From Advenella sp048381675 (GTDB lineage: Bacteria > Pseudomonadota > Gammaproteobacteria > Burkholderiales > Burkholderiaceae_B), in contig NZ_JBLWIS010000012.1 of NCBI RefSeq assembly GCF_048381675.1, positions 1 through 64,000 on the forward strand: a stretch of DNA of 64,000 bases, written 5' to 3'. Of the stretch, positions 17,118-24,811 are shown one piece after another; the stretch's first letter is position 1, and the number at the start of each line of letters is the position of its first letter. The notes beneath the pieces were generated by a model that did not search any database, was not told where the DNA came from, and saw nothing but the letters and a program-made list of their open reading frames with translations. A program made the position numbers and the translations under genes.

Positions 17118-17858
17118 ATGGCAGAGCAAACTCGATATGTATTGTTGACGGGCGCTAGTCGTGGCATTGGACATGCAACCGTCAAACTGTTTCAGGAGCG
17201 GGGATGGCGGATTTTTACCGTATCGCGCCAGCCTTTTTCGGAGGAATGCAGGTGGGCAGACGCCAGGGAAAGTCACATTCAGGCTGATTTGTCCGATTTG
17301 AATGGATTGCGTGATTTGGTGGCAACGGTACGTCAAAAGCTGCCTGATGGAAAACTGCATGCCTTGGTGAATAATGCCGGTATTTCACCCAAGGGGGAAG
17401 GGGGCGAACGCCTGGGCGTATTGGATACCGATGAGTTCACCTGGGTGAACGTATTGCGGGTGAACCTGGTTTCAACGGCCCTGTTGTCGCGTTATCTGTT
17501 TCCCGAACTTAAAAAAGCCGGCGGCAGTATAGTGAATGTCACCTCAATTGCCGGATCACGGGTTCACCCCTTTGCCGGTGCGGCCTATGCCGCGTCAAAA
17601 GCGGGTCTGGCGGCGCTGACCCGCGAGCAGGCTCATGAGTTTGCCCCCCAGGGGGTAAGGGTCAATGCCATAGCACCGGGGGAGATCAATACCTCCATCC
17701 TTTCTCCGGATACGCATAAAATTGTTGAGACCCAGATTCCCATGCACCGCCTGGGAACGCCTCACGAAGTGGCGCAGGCCATTTATTATTTATGCAGTGA
17801 AGAGTCTTCCTACATTAATGGTTCGGAACTGCAAATCAACGGTGGTCAGCACGTCTAA
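17118..17858 (+). CDS. Short-chain dehydrogenase/reductase (SDR)
   Basis: A 246-residue classical SDR: cofactor loop TGASRGIG at 11-18, NNAG at 85-88, catalytic Ser143, Tyr157 and Lys161 (YAASK), and the C-terminal INGSELQINGGQ typical of FabG-like enzymes. It is the last gene of the MocR-controlled operon, 1 bp after the permease. A hydroxy- or keto-intermediate of the imported compound is the likely substrate, but the sequence does not identify it. A 9-bp inverted repeat beyond its stop may end the transcript. Confidence 0.85.
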   Translation: MAEQTRYVLLTGASRGIGHATVKLFQERGWRIFTVSRQPFSEECRWADARESHIQADLSDLNGLRDLVATVRQKLPDGKLHALVNNAGISPKGEGGERLGVLDTDEFTWVNVLRVNLVSTALLSRYLFPELKKAGGSIVNVTSIAGSRVHPFAGAAYAASKAGLAALTREQAHEFAPQGVRVNAIAPGEINTSILSPDTHKIVETQIPMHRLGTPHEVAQAIYYLCSEESSYINGSELQINGGQHV

Positions 17859-17950
17859 ACGGTACAAAAATCTTTGCCAAAGGGCTAAATACGGCTGGGA
17901 AAGTGCGATATATTGTTGTTTTTAAAGTATTATCCGGAAAGCGGGCGTTT

Positions 17951-17986
17951 AAAAGGCTTGCTAAAGAAAGCCTTTTAGTGTATATT
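17951..17986 (+). promoter_or_regulatory. Predicted promoter of the spc ribosomal operon
   Basis: TTGCTA (17958-17963) and TATATT (17981-17986) are separated by exactly 17 bp, a good sigma-70 match, predicting a start near 17993. The -35 lies within an inverted repeat AAAAGGCTT (17951-17959) / AAGCCTTTT (17968-17976) that could also act as a terminator for the upstream dehydrogenase operon. The transcript would have a leader of about 195 nt before rplN. Confidence 0.6.
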
Positions 17987-18094
17987 AGTAGTCTTCGCTC
18001 ATTCTACAGTGGGTGGAGAGTTCTTATTTAAGCAGATTTCAACCCAGGGTGGTTTGGTTTAAAGCCAAGCGGTTTTAAGTTAAACAATCTGACG

Positions 18095-18156
18095 GGACCA
18101 AAACTGGTTATATGAATAGCGAAAGCGAATATGGTCCGCCACATTTTGTTTGGCGG
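18095..18156 (+). promoter_or_regulatory. Structured RNA leader upstream of rplN (candidate ribosomal-protein leader)
   Basis: Two stems can be drawn. GGACCA (18095-18100) pairs with TGGTCC (18132-18137) around a small stem with a GAAA tetraloop (GC-GAAA-GC, 18119-18126). CCGCCA (18136-18141) pairs with TGGCGG (18151-18156). They share the two C residues at 18136-18137, so they either compete or stack. The element ends 31 nt before the rplN start. Autoregulation by a ribosomal protein is a reasonable but untested reading. Confidence 0.45.
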
Positions 18157-18187
18157 TATATGTAACTAAGTTGGAACAGGAATAATC

Positions 18188-18556
18188 ATGATCCAAATGC
18201 AAAGCACGCTAGACGTGGCTGATAATACCGGTGCGCGCCGTATAATGTGCATCAAGGTATTAGGCGGCTCTAAGCGCCGTTATGCTTCCATCGGTGACAT
18301 TATTAAAGTTAGTGTTAAAGATGCAGCACCGCGCGGACGCGTCAAAAAAGGCGAAATTTATAACGCGGTGGTCGTACGTACGGCCAAAGGCGTTCGTCGT
18401 AAAGATGGCTCATTAATCCGTTTTGGCGGTAATGCAGCTGTATTGCTCAATGCCAAGCTGGAGCCAATCGGTACTCGCATTTTCGGCCCTGTTACGCGTG
18501 AATTGCGTACAGAGCGCTTTATGAAGATCGTGTCCCTGGCACCTGAAGTGTTATAA
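18188..18556 (+). CDS. rplN: 50S ribosomal protein L14
   Basis: 122 residues, full length, with the L14 start MIQMQSTLDVADNTGAR and the signature around GDIIKVSVKDAAPRG. L14 binds 23S rRNA near the sarcin-ricin loop and bridges to 16S rRNA. It is the first gene of this ribosomal run; the usual neighbours rplP, rpmC and rpsQ are absent upstream, where a dehydrogenase operon lies instead. Expression appears to start from its own promoter with a structured leader. A GGAACAGGAA stretch precedes the ATG. Confidence 0.98.
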   Translation: MIQMQSTLDVADNTGARRIMCIKVLGGSKRRYASIGDIIKVSVKDAAPRGRVKKGEIYNAVVVRTAKGVRRKDGSLIRFGGNAAVLLNAKLEPIGTRIFGPVTRELRTERFMKIVSLAPEVL

Positions 18557-18566
18557 GAGGGTAACG

Positions 18567-18887
18567 ATGAACAATATCCGTAAAGGTGATGAGGTTATCG
18601 TTTTAACCGGACGCGACAAAAAGCGTCGTGGTGTTGTGCTGGCTCGCGTCGGTGCTGATCACGTTCTGGTTGAAGGCGTTAACGTCGTTAAAAAACACCA
18701 AAAACCTAATCCCATGACAAACAATCCTGGCGGTATCGTTGATAAGACACTGCCTATCCACATTTCAAATGTGGCCTTGTTTAACCCAGAAACAGGTAAA
18801 GCTGATCGCGTTGGCGTTAAAGAAGTGGATGGTCATAAGGTCCGTATTTATCGCTCCAACGGCGCTGTCGTTGGCGTGAAAGCGTAA
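18567..18887 (+). CDS. rplX: 50S ribosomal protein L24
   Basis: 106 residues with the KOW motif near the N-terminus (KGDEVIVLTGRDKKRRG, residues 5-21) that contacts 23S rRNA during early assembly. It begins 10 bp after rplN with a GAGGGTAACG site and precedes rplE in the standard spc order. Confidence 0.98.
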   Translation: MNNIRKGDEVIVLTGRDKKRRGVVLARVGADHVLVEGVNVVKKHQKPNPMTNNPGGIVDKTLPIHISNVALFNPETGKADRVGVKEVDGHKVRIYRSNGAVVGVKA

Positions 18888-18899
18888 GGGGCACAATAA

Positions 18900-19439
18900 A
18901 TGGCTCGTTTACAAGATTTGTATATCAGCAAAATTGCTGGCGAATTGAAAGAAAAATTCAATTACAAAAGTGACATGGAAGTGCCTCGCATTACCAAAAT
19001 CACTTTGAACATGGGCGTTTCAGAAGCAGTTTCAGACAAGAAAGTTATTGAACATGCTGTTTCCGACCTGACCAAAATCGCAGGTCAAAAGCCTGTCGTA
19101 ACCAAAACCCGCAAAGCGATTGCCGGTTTTAAAATTCGCGAAGACTATCCTATCGGTTGTATGGTTACTCTGCGTGGCAAACGCATGTATGAGTTCCTGG
19201 ATCGTCTGGTTACCGTGGCCCTGCCACGTGTACGTGACTTCCGCGGTATTTCTGGTCGTGCTTTCGATGGTCGTGGTAACTACAACGTCGGGGTTAAAGA
19301 GCAAATCATTTTCCCTGAAATTGAATACGACAAAATTGATGCATTGCGTGGTCTGAATATCAGCATCATTACAACTGCTAAGACTGACGAAGAAGCGAAG
19401 GCGCTGCTCACAGCATTCAGCTTCCCGTTTCGTAACTAA
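18900..19439 (+). CDS. rplE: 50S ribosomal protein L5
   Basis: 179 residues, family length, containing the L5 motif LNMGVSEAVSDKK and the conserved stretch VTLRGKRMYEFLDRL. L5 binds 5S rRNA and contacts tRNA in the central protuberance. It follows rplX by 12 bp after a GGGGCAC site and leads into rpsN. Confidence 0.98.
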   Translation: MARLQDLYISKIAGELKEKFNYKSDMEVPRITKITLNMGVSEAVSDKKVIEHAVSDLTKIAGQKPVVTKTRKAIAGFKIREDYPIGCMVTLRGKRMYEFLDRLVTVALPRVRDFRGISGRAFDGRGNYNVGVKEQIIFPEIEYDKIDALRGLNISIITTAKTDEEAKALLTAFSFPFRN

Positions 19440-19450
19440 GGGGCGATGAC

Positions 19451-19756
19451 GTGGCAAAACTATCACTCATCAATCGCGACATCAAACGTGCAAAACTGGT
19501 TGCCAAATACGCAGCCAAACGTGCCGAATTGACAGCGATCATTAACGATACATCTAAATCAGACGAAGAGCGTTACGTTGCTCGTCTGCAAGTACAACAA
19601 TTACCTCGCAATGCCAACCCAACTCGCATGCGTAATCGTTGTGTTATTACTGGCCGTCCTCGTGGCGTGTTCAGCAAGTTTGGTTTGACTCGTCACAAAC
19701 TGCGCGAAATGGCAATGCGCGGTGAAGTGCCTGGTATGACTAAAGCAAGCTGGTAG
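19451..19756 (+). CDS. rpsN: 30S ribosomal protein S14 (zinc-independent form)
   Basis: 101 residues, the long form without the CxxC zinc ribbon of the 61-residue type. The C-terminal NRCVITGRPRGVFSKFGLTR is diagnostic. The start codon is GTG at 19451, in GACGTGGCAAAA, with GGGGCGATG upstream. S14 acts late in 30S head assembly. Confidence 0.97.
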   Translation: MAKLSLINRDIKRAKLVAKYAAKRAELTAIINDTSKSDEERYVARLQVQQLPRNANPTRMRNRCVITGRPRGVFSKFGLTRHKLREMAMRGEVPGMTKASW

Positions 19757-19766
19757 GAGAATATAA

Positions 19767-20162
19767 ATGAGCATGAGCGATCCAATCGCCGATATGTTGA
19801 CGCGTATCCGTAACGCCCAACAGGTCGAGAAAGTTTCGGTGTCTATGCCCTCCTCTAAGCTGAAAGCGGCTATTGCTGCTGTGCTGAAAGATGAAGGTTA
19901 TATCGAAAACTTCGAAATCAAGGGTGAAAAAACCAAGCCTGAGCTTGAGATTTCACTGAAATACTATGCAGGTCGTCCTGTGATTGAGCGCATTGACCGC
20001 GTTTCACGTCCTGGCTTGCGTATCTACAAAGGCCGCGGTTCCATCCCTCAAGTGATGAACGGCCTGGGTGTAGCAATCGTTTCAACTTCGCGCGGTGTAA
20101 TGACAGACCGTAAAGCACGCTCAGAAGGCGTGGGTGGCGAAGTTCTGTGTTATGTGGCATAA
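19767..20162 (+). CDS. rpsH: 30S ribosomal protein S8
   Basis: 131 residues beginning MSMSDPIADMLTRIRNAQ, with the C-terminal SRGVMTDRKARSEGVGGEV that binds helix 21 of 16S rRNA. In E. coli S8 also represses the spc operon by binding mRNA at rplE, so S8 is one candidate effector for structure in this operon. The ATG follows GGAGAATATAA. Confidence 0.98.
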   Translation: MSMSDPIADMLTRIRNAQQVEKVSVSMPSSKLKAAIAAVLKDEGYIENFEIKGEKTKPELEISLKYYAGRPVIERIDRVSRPGLRIYKGRGSIPQVMNGLGVAIVSTSRGVMTDRKARSEGVGGEVLCYVA

Positions 20163-20172
20163 GGAGAATTCA

Positions 20173-20706
20173 ATGTCACGTATAGCAAAATATCCAGTTA
20201 TTGTACCTAACGGTGTGGAAGTAAAAATTGCCGCCAATAACATCAACGTGAAAGGTCCCCTGGGCGAAATGAACCAGGAACTGTTCGGTGATGTTGCCAT
20301 TACGCTTGATGACGGCAAATTGTCTTTCGCAGTAACTAACGAATCGCGCCATGCTAAAGCAATGTCAGGTACATTGCGTGCCCTGGTAAACAATATGGTT
20401 ACCGGTGTTAGCACAGGTTTTGAGCGTCGCTTGAATCTGATTGGTGTGGGTTACCGCGCCCAGGTTCAGGGCAATGCGCTGAAAATGGATCTTGGCTTCT
20501 CTCATGATGTCATCCATCCACTGCCAGAAGGCGTAAAAGCCGAATGTCCAAGCCAGACAGAAATCGTTCTGAAAGGCTACGACAAACAGGTAGTAGGACA
20601 GGTTGCTGCTAAAATCCGTGGCTATCGTCCGCCAGAGCCTTACAAAGGCAAAGGTGTTCGTTATGCTGGTGAGCAGGTCAACATCAAAGAAGTTAAGAAG
20701 AAATAA
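20173..20706 (+). CDS. rplF: 50S ribosomal protein L6
   Basis: 177 residues from MSRIAKYPVIVPNGVEV. An open frame extends upstream to 20134 through the end of rpsH, but the ATG at 20173 has a strong AAGGAG site and is the family start. The two L6 domains end in the signature PEPYKGKGVRY. L6 stabilises the factor-binding region of the 50S subunit. Confidence 0.98.
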   Translation: MSRIAKYPVIVPNGVEVKIAANNINVKGPLGEMNQELFGDVAITLDDGKLSFAVTNESRHAKAMSGTLRALVNNMVTGVSTGFERRLNLIGVGYRAQVQGNALKMDLGFSHDVIHPLPEGVKAECPSQTEIVLKGYDKQVVGQVAAKIRGYRPPEPYKGKGVRYAGEQVNIKEVKKK

Positions 20707-20727
20707 TAGCGCAGGCAAGGATAAATC

Positions 20728-21093
20728 ATGGACAAGAAAGTATCCCGTTTGCGTCGTGCAGTGGCTACACGCCGGAAGATTTCAGAATTACGGACTTACC
20801 GTTTATCTGTTTATCGTTCCAATCTGCACATTTACGCGAACGTTATTTCGCCAGAAGGCGACAAAGTGTTATTCAGCGCATCTACTCTTGAAGCAGAAGT
20901 TCGTAAAGAACTGGCTGATGGCAAAAAGAATGGCGGCAATGTCGAGGCAGCGGTTATCGTAGGTAAACGTGTTGCCGAGAAAGCCAAAGCCGCAGGTATC
21001 GAATCGGTCGCATTTGACCGTTCGGGTTTCCGTTATCATGGCCGAGTAAAGGCGTTGGCAGAAGCCGCGCGTGAAGCCGGCCTCAAGTTCTAA
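20728..21093 (+). CDS. rplR: 50S ribosomal protein L18
   Basis: 121 residues with an arginine-rich N-terminus (MDKKVSRLRRAVATRRK) and the conserved end FDRSGFRYHGRVKALAEAAR. L18 carries 5S rRNA to the large subunit together with L5. Spacing to rplF is 21 bp, slightly larger than elsewhere in the operon. Confidence 0.98.
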   Translation: MDKKVSRLRRAVATRRKISELRTYRLSVYRSNLHIYANVISPEGDKVLFSASTLEAEVRKELADGKKNGGNVEAAVIVGKRVAEKAKAAGIESVAFDRSGFRYHGRVKALAEAAREAGLKF

Positions 21094-21108
21094 GCGAGGA
21101 ATTGTCAA

Positions 21109-21630
21109 ATGGCTAAAGCACAAGGCAAAAACGCCCCTGAACAAGAGCGCGATGACGGTTTTCGTGAAAAAATGATCGCGGTTAACCGCGTCAGCAAAGT
21201 GGTCAAGGGCGGTCGTACCATGAGCTTTGCAGCGTTAACCGTGGTTGGTGATGGCGATGGTCGCATCGGCATGGGCAAAGGTAAAGCACGTGAAGTGCCA
21301 GTAGCAGTACAGAAAGCAATGGAACAGGCCCGTCGCGGCATGGTCAAGATTGCCCTGAACAATGGCACACTGCATCACACTGTAGTAGGCAAGCACGGTG
21401 CATCTACCGTTCTGATCTCTCCAGCTGCAGAAGGTACTGGCGTTATCGCCGGTGGCCCAATGCGTGCGATTTTCGAAGTAATGGGTGTACGTAACGTGGT
21501 TGCAAAAAGCTTGGGTTCAAGCAATCCATACAACCTGGTTCGTGCAACATTAAACGGTTTGAATGCATGTTTGACACCATCTGAAGTGGCTGCCAAACGC
21601 GGTAAATCCGTTGAAGAAATTCTGGGGTAA
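21109..21630 (+). CDS. rpsE: 30S ribosomal protein S5
   Basis: 173 residues: an N-terminal double-stranded RNA-binding domain (FREKMIAVNRVSKVVKGGR) and a C-terminal domain with GGPMRAIFEVMGVRNVVAK. S5 takes part in translational fidelity and mRNA unwinding at the entry channel. The start follows GCGAGGAATTGTCAA. Confidence 0.98.
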   Translation: MAKAQGKNAPEQERDDGFREKMIAVNRVSKVVKGGRTMSFAALTVVGDGDGRIGMGKGKAREVPVAVQKAMEQARRGMVKIALNNGTLHHTVVGKHGASTVLISPAAEGTGVIAGGPMRAIFEVMGVRNVVAKSLGSSNPYNLVRATLNGLNACLTPSEVAAKRGKSVEEILG

Positions 21631-21633
21631 ATC

Positions 21634-21822
21634 ATGGCACAGAATAAACAAATTAAAGTAACACTCGTACGCTCTGTCATTGGCACCAAAAGCGATCACC
21701 GCGCAACAATTCGTGGTCTCGGTTTGGGTAAAGTGAACAGCAGCCGCGTGTTGCTTGATACGCCCGAAGTACGTGGGATGATCCGTAAAGTGGATTATCT
21801 CGTGTCAGTATCAGAAGCCTAA
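21634..21822 (+). CDS. rpmD: 50S ribosomal protein L30
   Basis: 62 residues, MAQNKQIKVTLVRSVIGTK with the L30 signature GLGLGKVNSSRVLLDTP. It lies 3 bp after rpsE and 10 bp before rplO, in the canonical rpsE-rpmD-rplO order. Confidence 0.97.
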   Translation: MAQNKQIKVTLVRSVIGTKSDHRATIRGLGLGKVNSSRVLLDTPEVRGMIRKVDYLVSVSEA

Positions 21823-21832
21823 AGGAACAGAG

Positions 21833-22273
21833 ATGTCTGAAATGCAACTCAATACGTTAGCTCCTGCTGCTGGTAGCAAGCATGCCAAACGTCGCGTAGG
21901 TCGCGGCATTGGCTCTGGCTTGGGTAAAACAGCAGGTCGTGGTCACAAAGGTCAGAAATCACGTTCAGGCGGCTTTCATAAAGTCGGCTTCGAGGGTGGT
22001 CAGATGCCTTTGCAACGTCGTTTGCCAAAACGCGGCTTCACGCCACTGGGTCAGCACTTGTACGCAGAAGTACGTTTGTCTGATTTACAGAAAATTGAAG
22101 CTGATGTCATCGACGTTCAGGTTTTGAAACAAGCTGGTGTTGTTGGCCAAAGCGTTCGTTACGCCAAGGTCATCCTGTCAGGTGAATTGTCACGCAAAGT
22201 ATCACTGAATGGCTTAACCGCTACAGCAGGTGCTCGCGCAGCAATTGAAGCCGCTGGCGGTTCACTCGCTTAA
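21833..22273 (+). CDS. rplO: 50S ribosomal protein L15
   Basis: 146 residues with the glycine/basic N-terminal tail GRGIGSGLGKTAGRGHKGQK and the C-terminal domain ending IEAAGGSLA. L15 is needed for late 50S assembly. It precedes secY by 12 bp. Confidence 0.98.
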   Translation: MSEMQLNTLAPAAGSKHAKRRVGRGIGSGLGKTAGRGHKGQKSRSGGFHKVGFEGGQMPLQRRLPKRGFTPLGQHLYAEVRLSDLQKIEADVIDVQVLKQAGVVGQSVRYAKVILSGELSRKVSLNGLTATAGARAAIEAAGGSLA

Positions 22274-22285
22274 AAAGGGGTAAAA

Positions 22286-23620
22286 GTGGCTAAAGCGCAG
22301 GCAGCAGGTAAAGCAGGTAGCGGTAAAAAATACGGCGACCTTAAGCAGCGACTTGTGTTCCTGATTCTTGCTCTGGTTGTGTACCGTTTCGGTACACATA
22401 TTCCTGTCCCTGGCATCAACCCTGGTGCCATGCAGGATCTGTTTAATACGCAGTCAGACGGAATTCTGGGTCTTTTTAATATGTTTTCCGGTGGTGCCCT
22501 TGAGCGCTTCTCCGTTTTTGCATTGGGTATCATGCCGTATATTTCGGCATCGATCATCATGCAATTGGTGACAGCGGTCGTACCATCCCTGGAAGCATTG
22601 AAAAAAGAGGGTGAATCGGGGCGTCGCAAGATTACCCAGTACACCCGCTATTTCACTGTTGTATTAGCGTTGGTACAGTCATTTGGTATTGCAGCAACCT
22701 TACAGGCACAGCCTAATCTGGTTATCACTCCGGGAGCAATGTTTGTCTTCACGACGGTGGTTACCTTGGTAACAGGCACCATGTTTGTAATGTGGCTGGG
22801 TGAGCAAATCACCGAACGTGGTTTAGGTAACGGTATTTCAATCCTGATTTTTGCAGGTATTGTGGCCGGTTTGCCTACTGCACTGGCAAGCATGTTCGAG
22901 CTTGTTAGCCAGAATCAGATCGGAACGGTTGCAGCGTTGTTCATTTTTGCGCTGGTCGTGGCGATTACCGCTTTGGTTGTATTTGTCGAGCGTGGTCAGC
23001 GTCGCATTACCGTGAACTATGCCAAACGTCAGGTTGGAAATAAAATTTATGGTGGACAAAGTTCTCATTTGCCACTCAAGTTGAACATGGCTGGTGTTAT
23101 TCCACCCATTTTCGCCTCGTCAATTATTTTGTTTCCGGCTACGATCGCGAATTGGTTTTCAAGTGCAGGCCAAATTCGTTGGCTAAGTGATATATCAGCT
23201 GCTTTGCAGCCTGGTCAACCGCTTTATGTCACTGTATTTACTGCTTTGATCATATTTTTCTGTTTTTTCTATACGGCTCTTGTTTTCAACAGTCGTGAAA
23301 CAGCAGATAACCTGAAGAAAAGCGGTGCATTTGTACCGGGTATTCGTCCAGGACAGCAAACAGCAAAATATATTGACAAAATATTAATGCGTTTAACGCT
23401 GGTAGGCGCCATTTACATCACACTGGTGTGTCTGGTTCCTGAATTCCTGAGAATGCAATGGCAGAATGTACCGTTTTATCTGGGGGGCACCTCACTGTTA
23501 ATTATTGTGGTGGTGACCATGGATTTTATGGCCCAAGTTCAGGCCTACATGATGTCGCACCAATATGATTCGTTACTCAAGAAAACCAGTTTCAAGGGTA
23601 CGAATTTACCAATGAGATAA
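22286..23620 (+). CDS. secY: Preprotein translocase subunit SecY
   Basis: 444 residues, ten membrane helices, with the SecY signature HIPVPGINPGAM around residues 35-46 and GLGNGISILIFAGI near 179-192. SecY forms the inner-membrane protein-conducting channel with SecE and SecG. The start codon is GTG at 22286 with AAAGGGG upstream, which may tune its level below that of the ribosomal proteins. Location between rplO and infA is standard for betaproteobacteria. Confidence 0.97.
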   Translation: MAKAQAAGKAGSGKKYGDLKQRLVFLILALVVYRFGTHIPVPGINPGAMQDLFNTQSDGILGLFNMFSGGALERFSVFALGIMPYISASIIMQLVTAVVPSLEALKKEGESGRRKITQYTRYFTVVLALVQSFGIAATLQAQPNLVITPGAMFVFTTVVTLVTGTMFVMWLGEQITERGLGNGISILIFAGIVAGLPTALASMFELVSQNQIGTVAALFIFALVVAITALVVFVERGQRRITVNYAKRQVGNKIYGGQSSHLPLKLNMAGVIPPIFASSIILFPATIANWFSSAGQIRWLSDISAALQPGQPLYVTVFTALIIFFCFFYTALVFNSRETADNLKKSGAFVPGIRPGQQTAKYIDKILMRLTLVGAIYITLVCLVPEFLRMQWQNVPFYLGGTSLLIIVVVTMDFMAQVQAYMMSHQYDSLLKKTSFKGTNLPMR

Positions 23621-23625
23621 TCATT

Positions 23626-23844
23626 ATGGCTAAGGACGACGTCATACAAATGCAGGGTGAGGTTATAGAGAACCTCCCGAACGCAACTTTTCGTATTAAA
23701 CTGGAAAATGGCCATGTAGTTTTAGGCTATATTTCTGGCAAAATGCGGATGCATTATATTCGGATTCTTCCGGGTGATAAGGTTACTGTGGAATTAACCC
23801 CATACGACCTTTCACGCGCCAGGATCGTATTCCGCTCTAAATAA
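23626..23844 (+). CDS. infA: Translation initiation factor IF-1
   Basis: 72 residues, an S1-like OB-fold (MAKDDVIQMQGEVIENLPNA, then GKMRMHYIRILPGDKV, end RARIVFRSK). IF-1 binds the 30S A site during initiation. It lies 5 bp after secY and before rpmJ, the arrangement typical of betaproteobacteria (E. coli has infA elsewhere). Confidence 0.97.
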   Translation: MAKDDVIQMQGEVIENLPNATFRIKLENGHVVLGYISGKMRMHYIRILPGDKVTVELTPYDLSRARIVFRSK

Positions 23845-23868
23845 GCGGGAACAATTAGGAGTCAACCA

Positions 23869-23982
23869 ATGAAGGTAATGGCATCGGTTAAAAAGATCTG
23901 CCGTAATTGCAAGATCATTAAACGTCACGGAGTTGTACGAGTAATTTGTACAGATCCGCGTCACAAGCAACGCCAGGGTTAA
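23869..23982 (+). CDS. rpmJ: 50S ribosomal protein L36
   Basis: A 37-residue protein, MKVMASVKKICRNCKII then a basic stretch ending DPRHKQRQG. The zinc-ribbon ligands are present: CxxC at residues 11 and 14, Cys27 and His32, so it is the zinc-binding form. A TAGGAG site precedes the ATG. A short CAGGG/CCCTG hairpin spans its stop codon, 27 bp before rpsM. Confidence 0.96.
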   Translation: MKVMASVKKICRNCKIIKRHGVVRVICTDPRHKQRQG

Positions 23983-24014
23983 TCCCTGCGTTAACGACTT
24001 AACGAGGAACAGTC

Positions 24015-24380
24015 ATGGCCCGTATCGCAGGCATCAACATTCCGCCGCATCAACATGCAGAAATCGGTCTTACTGCTATTTTTGGCATTGGACGCACCCG
24101 CTCTCGTCAGATTTGCGAAGCATCAGGCGTACCATTCGATAAAAAAGTGAAAGACCTGACAGATGCAGAACTCGAGAAAATTCGTGAACAAGTAGGTACG
24201 TTCACGGTTGAGGGTGATTTGCGACGTGAAGTACAACTTTCGATTAAACGCTTAATCGATTTGGGAACTTATCGTGGCATGCGCCACAGACGTGGACTGC
24301 CCGTCCGTGGTCAGCGCACTCGTACGAATGCGCGTACCCGTAAAGGACCGCGTCGTGCAGCTCAATCACTGAAGAAATAA
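24015..24380 (+). CDS. rpsM: 30S ribosomal protein S13
   Basis: 121 residues, MARIAGINIPPHQHAEIGLT, with the C-terminal signature RGLPVRGQRTRTNARTRKGP that contacts P-site tRNA. It is the first alpha-operon gene in E. coli; here it follows rpmJ by 32 bp with no visible separate promoter, so it is probably read through from the spc promoter. GAGGAACAG precedes the start. Confidence 0.98.
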   Translation: MARIAGINIPPHQHAEIGLTAIFGIGRTRSRQICEASGVPFDKKVKDLTDAELEKIREQVGTFTVEGDLRREVQLSIKRLIDLGTYRGMRHRRGLPVRGQRTRTNARTRKGPRRAAQSLKK

Positions 24381-24395
24381 TCGGGGTAGGTTATT

Positions 24396-24794
24396 ATGGC
24401 GAAAGCTTCTAGCGGCGCAAATCGCGCTCGCAAAAAAATTAAAAAAGTTGTATCGGACGGCATTGCGCACGTTCATGCATCTTTTAACAATACAATCATC
24501 ACAATTACTGACCGTCAAGGCAATGCCTTGTCATGGGCGACGTCGGGTGGCGCGGGCTTTAAAGGCTCACGTAAATCGACGCCTTTTGCAGCGCAGGTTG
24601 CAGCCGAGTCAGCGGGACGTGTAGCATTGGAATATGGTATCAAAACACTTGAAGTTCGCATCAAGGGCCCAGGTCCTGGCCGTGAATCTTCAGTGCGTGC
24701 ATTGAATGCGCTGGGTATCAAGATTTCAAGCATTTCCGATATCACGCCAGTCCCGCATAACGGTTGCCGTCCTCCTAAACGCCGCCGTATCTAA
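24396..24794 (+). CDS. rpsK: 30S ribosomal protein S11
   Basis: 132 residues with the basic N-terminus RARKKIKKVVSDGIAHVHAS and the C-terminal SDITPVPHNGCRPPKRRR. The NG near the end is the usual isoaspartate site of S11. It forms part of the 30S platform with S6, S18 and S21. Confidence 0.98.
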   Translation: MAKASSGANRARKKIKKVVSDGIAHVHASFNNTIITITDRQGNALSWATSGGAGFKGSRKSTPFAAQVAAESAGRVALEYGIKTLEVRIKGPGPGRESSVRALNALGIKISSISDITPVPHNGCRPPKRRRI

Positions 24795-24811
24795 TATATT
24801 AAGGGAACATA

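Noticed and set aside
17859..18187. rpmC or rpsQ hidden between the dehydrogenase and rplN
   Set aside because: No open frame with S17 or L29 motifs in this spacer; it contains a promoter and structured leader.
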